Below, in pieces: positions 5,798 to 6,983 of a stretch of DNA of 6,983 bases (the first letter of the stretch is position 1; the number at the start of each line of letters is the position of its first letter). A program made the translations under genes and the position numbers. Under the pieces are notes generated by a model. That model was not told where the DNA came from. It searched no databases and saw only the letters and a list, made by a program, of their open reading frames with translations. This DNA is from Deltaproteobacteria bacterium. Its GTDB lineage: Bacteria > Desulfobacterota > GWC2-55-46 > S146-70. The stretch spans positions 1-6,983 of the forward strand of contig WGFD01000237.1 of NCBI GenBank assembly GCA_015492395.1, written 5' to 3'.

Positions 5798-6811
5798 ATG
5801 ATCATAGTGTTAAGGTCTGATGTTTCGCAGGAGCAGGTGGATCACATAGTCGATAGGATAAAGAAACTGGGTCTTACAGTACATCTGTCCAGGGGCAAGG
5901 AGAGGACAATAGTCGGAGCGATAGGTGACGAGTCGGCCCGTATCCAGGAGTCCCTTGAAGTGCTTCCGGGTGTGGAGAAGGTCATGCCCATCCTGAAGCC
6001 CTTTAAACTTGTCAGCAGGGAGTTCAAGCCGGAGGACACAGTTATAGACATCGAAGGGATAAAGATAGGCGGCGTTCAGCTCCAGGTGATAGCGGGACCC
6101 TGTAGTGTGGAGAATCTTGCCATACTGCAGGAGACTGCGGAGAGCGTAAAGGAGGCGGGGTGCGGGCTGCTGAGGGGTGGTGCGTTTAAGCCCAGAACGT
6201 CACCATATACATTCCAGGGGCTCGGTGAGGAAGGCCTGAAGTATCTGAAACAGGTCAAGGAGAAGACTGGTCTGCCGGTCGTAACCGAGATCATGGATCC
6301 TAGGGACATCGAACTTATATGTAAATACGTGGACGTTATCCAGATAGGCGCACGGAATATGCAGAACTTCAGGCTTCTCACCGAGGTCGGCAAGACGAAC
6401 AAGCCGATACTCCTGAAAAGAGGCCTCTCTTCCACTACAAAAGAACTGCTAATGTCGGCGGAGTATATCGCCGCTGAGGGCAATGACAGAATAATCCTCT
6501 GTGAGAGGGGGATAAGGACATTTGAAACGGCTGTGAGGAACACGCTGGATCTGAGCGCGGTTCCCATATTAAAGAGGGAGACCCACCTCCCAGTCATAGT
6601 GGATCCCAGCCATGCCGCCGGCAAGTGGGACCTTGTGGCCCCCCTTGCCAAGGCGGCCGTCGCTATCGGAGCGGATGGTCTCCTCATAGAGGTACACGCC
6701 GATCCGGAGAATGCACTCTCCGACGGGGTGCAGTCCATGAAACCCTCAAAGTTTTCGGCCTTGATGGATGACTTGAGAAAGATAGCGGATGCAGTCGGCA
6801 GATCACTTTAG
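5798..6811 (+). CDS. aroF: 3-deoxy-7-phosphoheptulonate (DAHP) synthase, type I-beta with ferredoxin-like domain
   Basis: Cytoplasmic; condenses phosphoenolpyruvate with erythrose 4-phosphate to DAHP, the first shikimate step. At 337 residues it is collinear with Thermotoga maritima DAHP synthase (338). Residues 1 to about 70 form the ferredoxin-like regulatory domain (MIIVLRSDVSQEQVDHIVDR onwards). A TIM barrel of the KDO8P/DAHP synthase family follows. All four metal ligands fall at the T. maritima numbers: C102 (GPCSVE), H272 (DPSHAAG), E298 (LIEVH) and D309 (SDG). Also present are GGAFKPRTSPY and QIGARNMQN. In this subfamily the N-terminal domain mediates inhibition by Tyr and/or Phe; that is expected here but not shown. 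There is no fused chorismate mutase; that activity is in pheA upstream. tyrA follows after 18 bases. Confidence 0.97.
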   Translation: MIIVLRSDVSQEQVDHIVDRIKKLGLTVHLSRGKERTIVGAIGDESARIQESLEVLPGVEKVMPILKPFKLVSREFKPEDTVIDIEGIKIGGVQLQVIAGPCSVENLAILQETAESVKEAGCGLLRGGAFKPRTSPYTFQGLGEEGLKYLKQVKEKTGLPVVTEIMDPRDIELICKYVDVIQIGARNMQNFRLLTEVGKTNKPILLKRGLSSTTKELLMSAEYIAAEGNDRIILCERGIRTFETAVRNTLDLSAVPILKRETHLPVIVDPSHAAGKWDLVAPLAKAAVAIGADGLLIEVHADPENALSDGVQSMKPSKFSALMDDLRKIADAVGRSL

Positions 6812-6829
6812 TCCTATATTATATTCGAT

Positions 6830-6983
6830 ATGACACTACACTTCAATAAGGTGACGATCATAGGGGTTGGTCTGATCGGCGGTTCACTGGCCCTGGCACT
6901 CAGGAAAAGGGGGATGGCGGATAGCATCGTGGGCGTGGGAAGGGGGACGGCAAACCTTGAGACAGCCCTGCAACTGGGTATAG
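6830..6983 (+). CDS. tyrA: Prephenate dehydrogenase, 3'-truncated by window
   Basis: The first 51 residues are visible. From ATG 6830 the protein opens with a short hydrophilic lead and then the Rossmann nucleotide-binding motif VTIIGVGLIGGSLALALRK. This glycine signature with GSLALAL is typical of TyrA, which oxidatively decarboxylates prephenate to 4-hydroxyphenylpyruvate using NAD(P)+ for tyrosine synthesis. Context agrees: it follows pheA, an aminotransferase and aroF. The start has no clear Shine-Dalgarno sequence; the 18-base gap after aroF has 14 A/T. A GTG at 6851 is an alternative start but has no better site and would leave almost no residues before the first beta strand. The catalytic domain is outside the window, so cofactor choice, any C-terminal ACT domain and fusion to aroA cannot be judged. 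Confidence 0.92.
   Translation, partial: MTLHFNKVTIIGVGLIGGSLALALRKRGMADSIVGVGRGTANLETALQLGI

Noticed and set aside
6076..6738. 220-codon open frame on the - strand
   Set aside because: It lies entirely antisense to aroF, whose product and metal ligands are unambiguous, and its translation is low-complexity and unlike any family I recognise.
1..6983. Mobile element, CRISPR array, defence island or undescribed system
   Set aside because: Every coding region is a conserved housekeeping gene in one direction, with short spacers and no direct repeats, terminal inverted repeats or unexplained open frames.

Overview
This is an ordinary bacterial chromosomal core region with every gene on the + strand. 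It holds the 3' two-thirds of dnaE, then accA, a non-coding gap of about 230 bases, and the first four genes of an aromatic amino acid operon: pheA, a hisC-family aminotransferase, aroF, and the opening of tyrA. I found no mobile elements, CRISPR arrays, tRNA or rRNA genes, broken genes, or any recognisable undescribed system.

Organism. The gene order (dnaE-accA followed by pheA-hisC-aroF-tyrA), the T. maritima-type DAHP synthase with an N-terminal ferredoxin-like domain, and the three-domain PheA suggest a Gram-negative lineage near Desulfobacterota, Desulfuromonadota or Nitrospirota. Arginine is encoded mostly by AGG/AGA (17 of 19 Arg codons in aroF), and ATA is common for isoleucine, which argues against an enteric bacterium. 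The lineage is an inference; the sequence alone does not settle it.

Layout. Positions 1-2321: DNA polymerase III alpha subunit, cut by the window start just before the catalytic Asp motif. Positions 2357-3319: acetyl-CoA carboxylase carboxyltransferase alpha subunit, GTG start. Positions 3320-3553: AT-rich spacer with a stable hairpin after accA, a weak hairpin followed by seven T residues, a possible sigma70-type promoter, and a small hairpin in the pheA leader. It probably separates a dnaE-accA transcript from the aromatic operon. Positions 3554-4639: chorismate mutase-prephenate dehydratase. Positions 4650-5765: PLP aminotransferase of the HisC family. Positions 5798-6811: DAHP synthase. 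Positions 6830-6983: start of prephenate dehydrogenase, cut by the window end.

How the genes work together. AroF catalyses the first step of the shikimate pathway. PheA converts chorismate to prephenate and then to phenylpyruvate. TyrA oxidises prephenate towards hydroxyphenylpyruvate. The HisC-like aminotransferase is well placed to transaminate one or both keto acids to Phe and Tyr. Two candidate allosteric sensors are visible: the ACT domain of PheA (Phe) and the ferredoxin-like domain of AroF (Tyr and/or Phe). The upstream pair links DNA replication and fatty acid synthesis, a pairing also found in E. coli.
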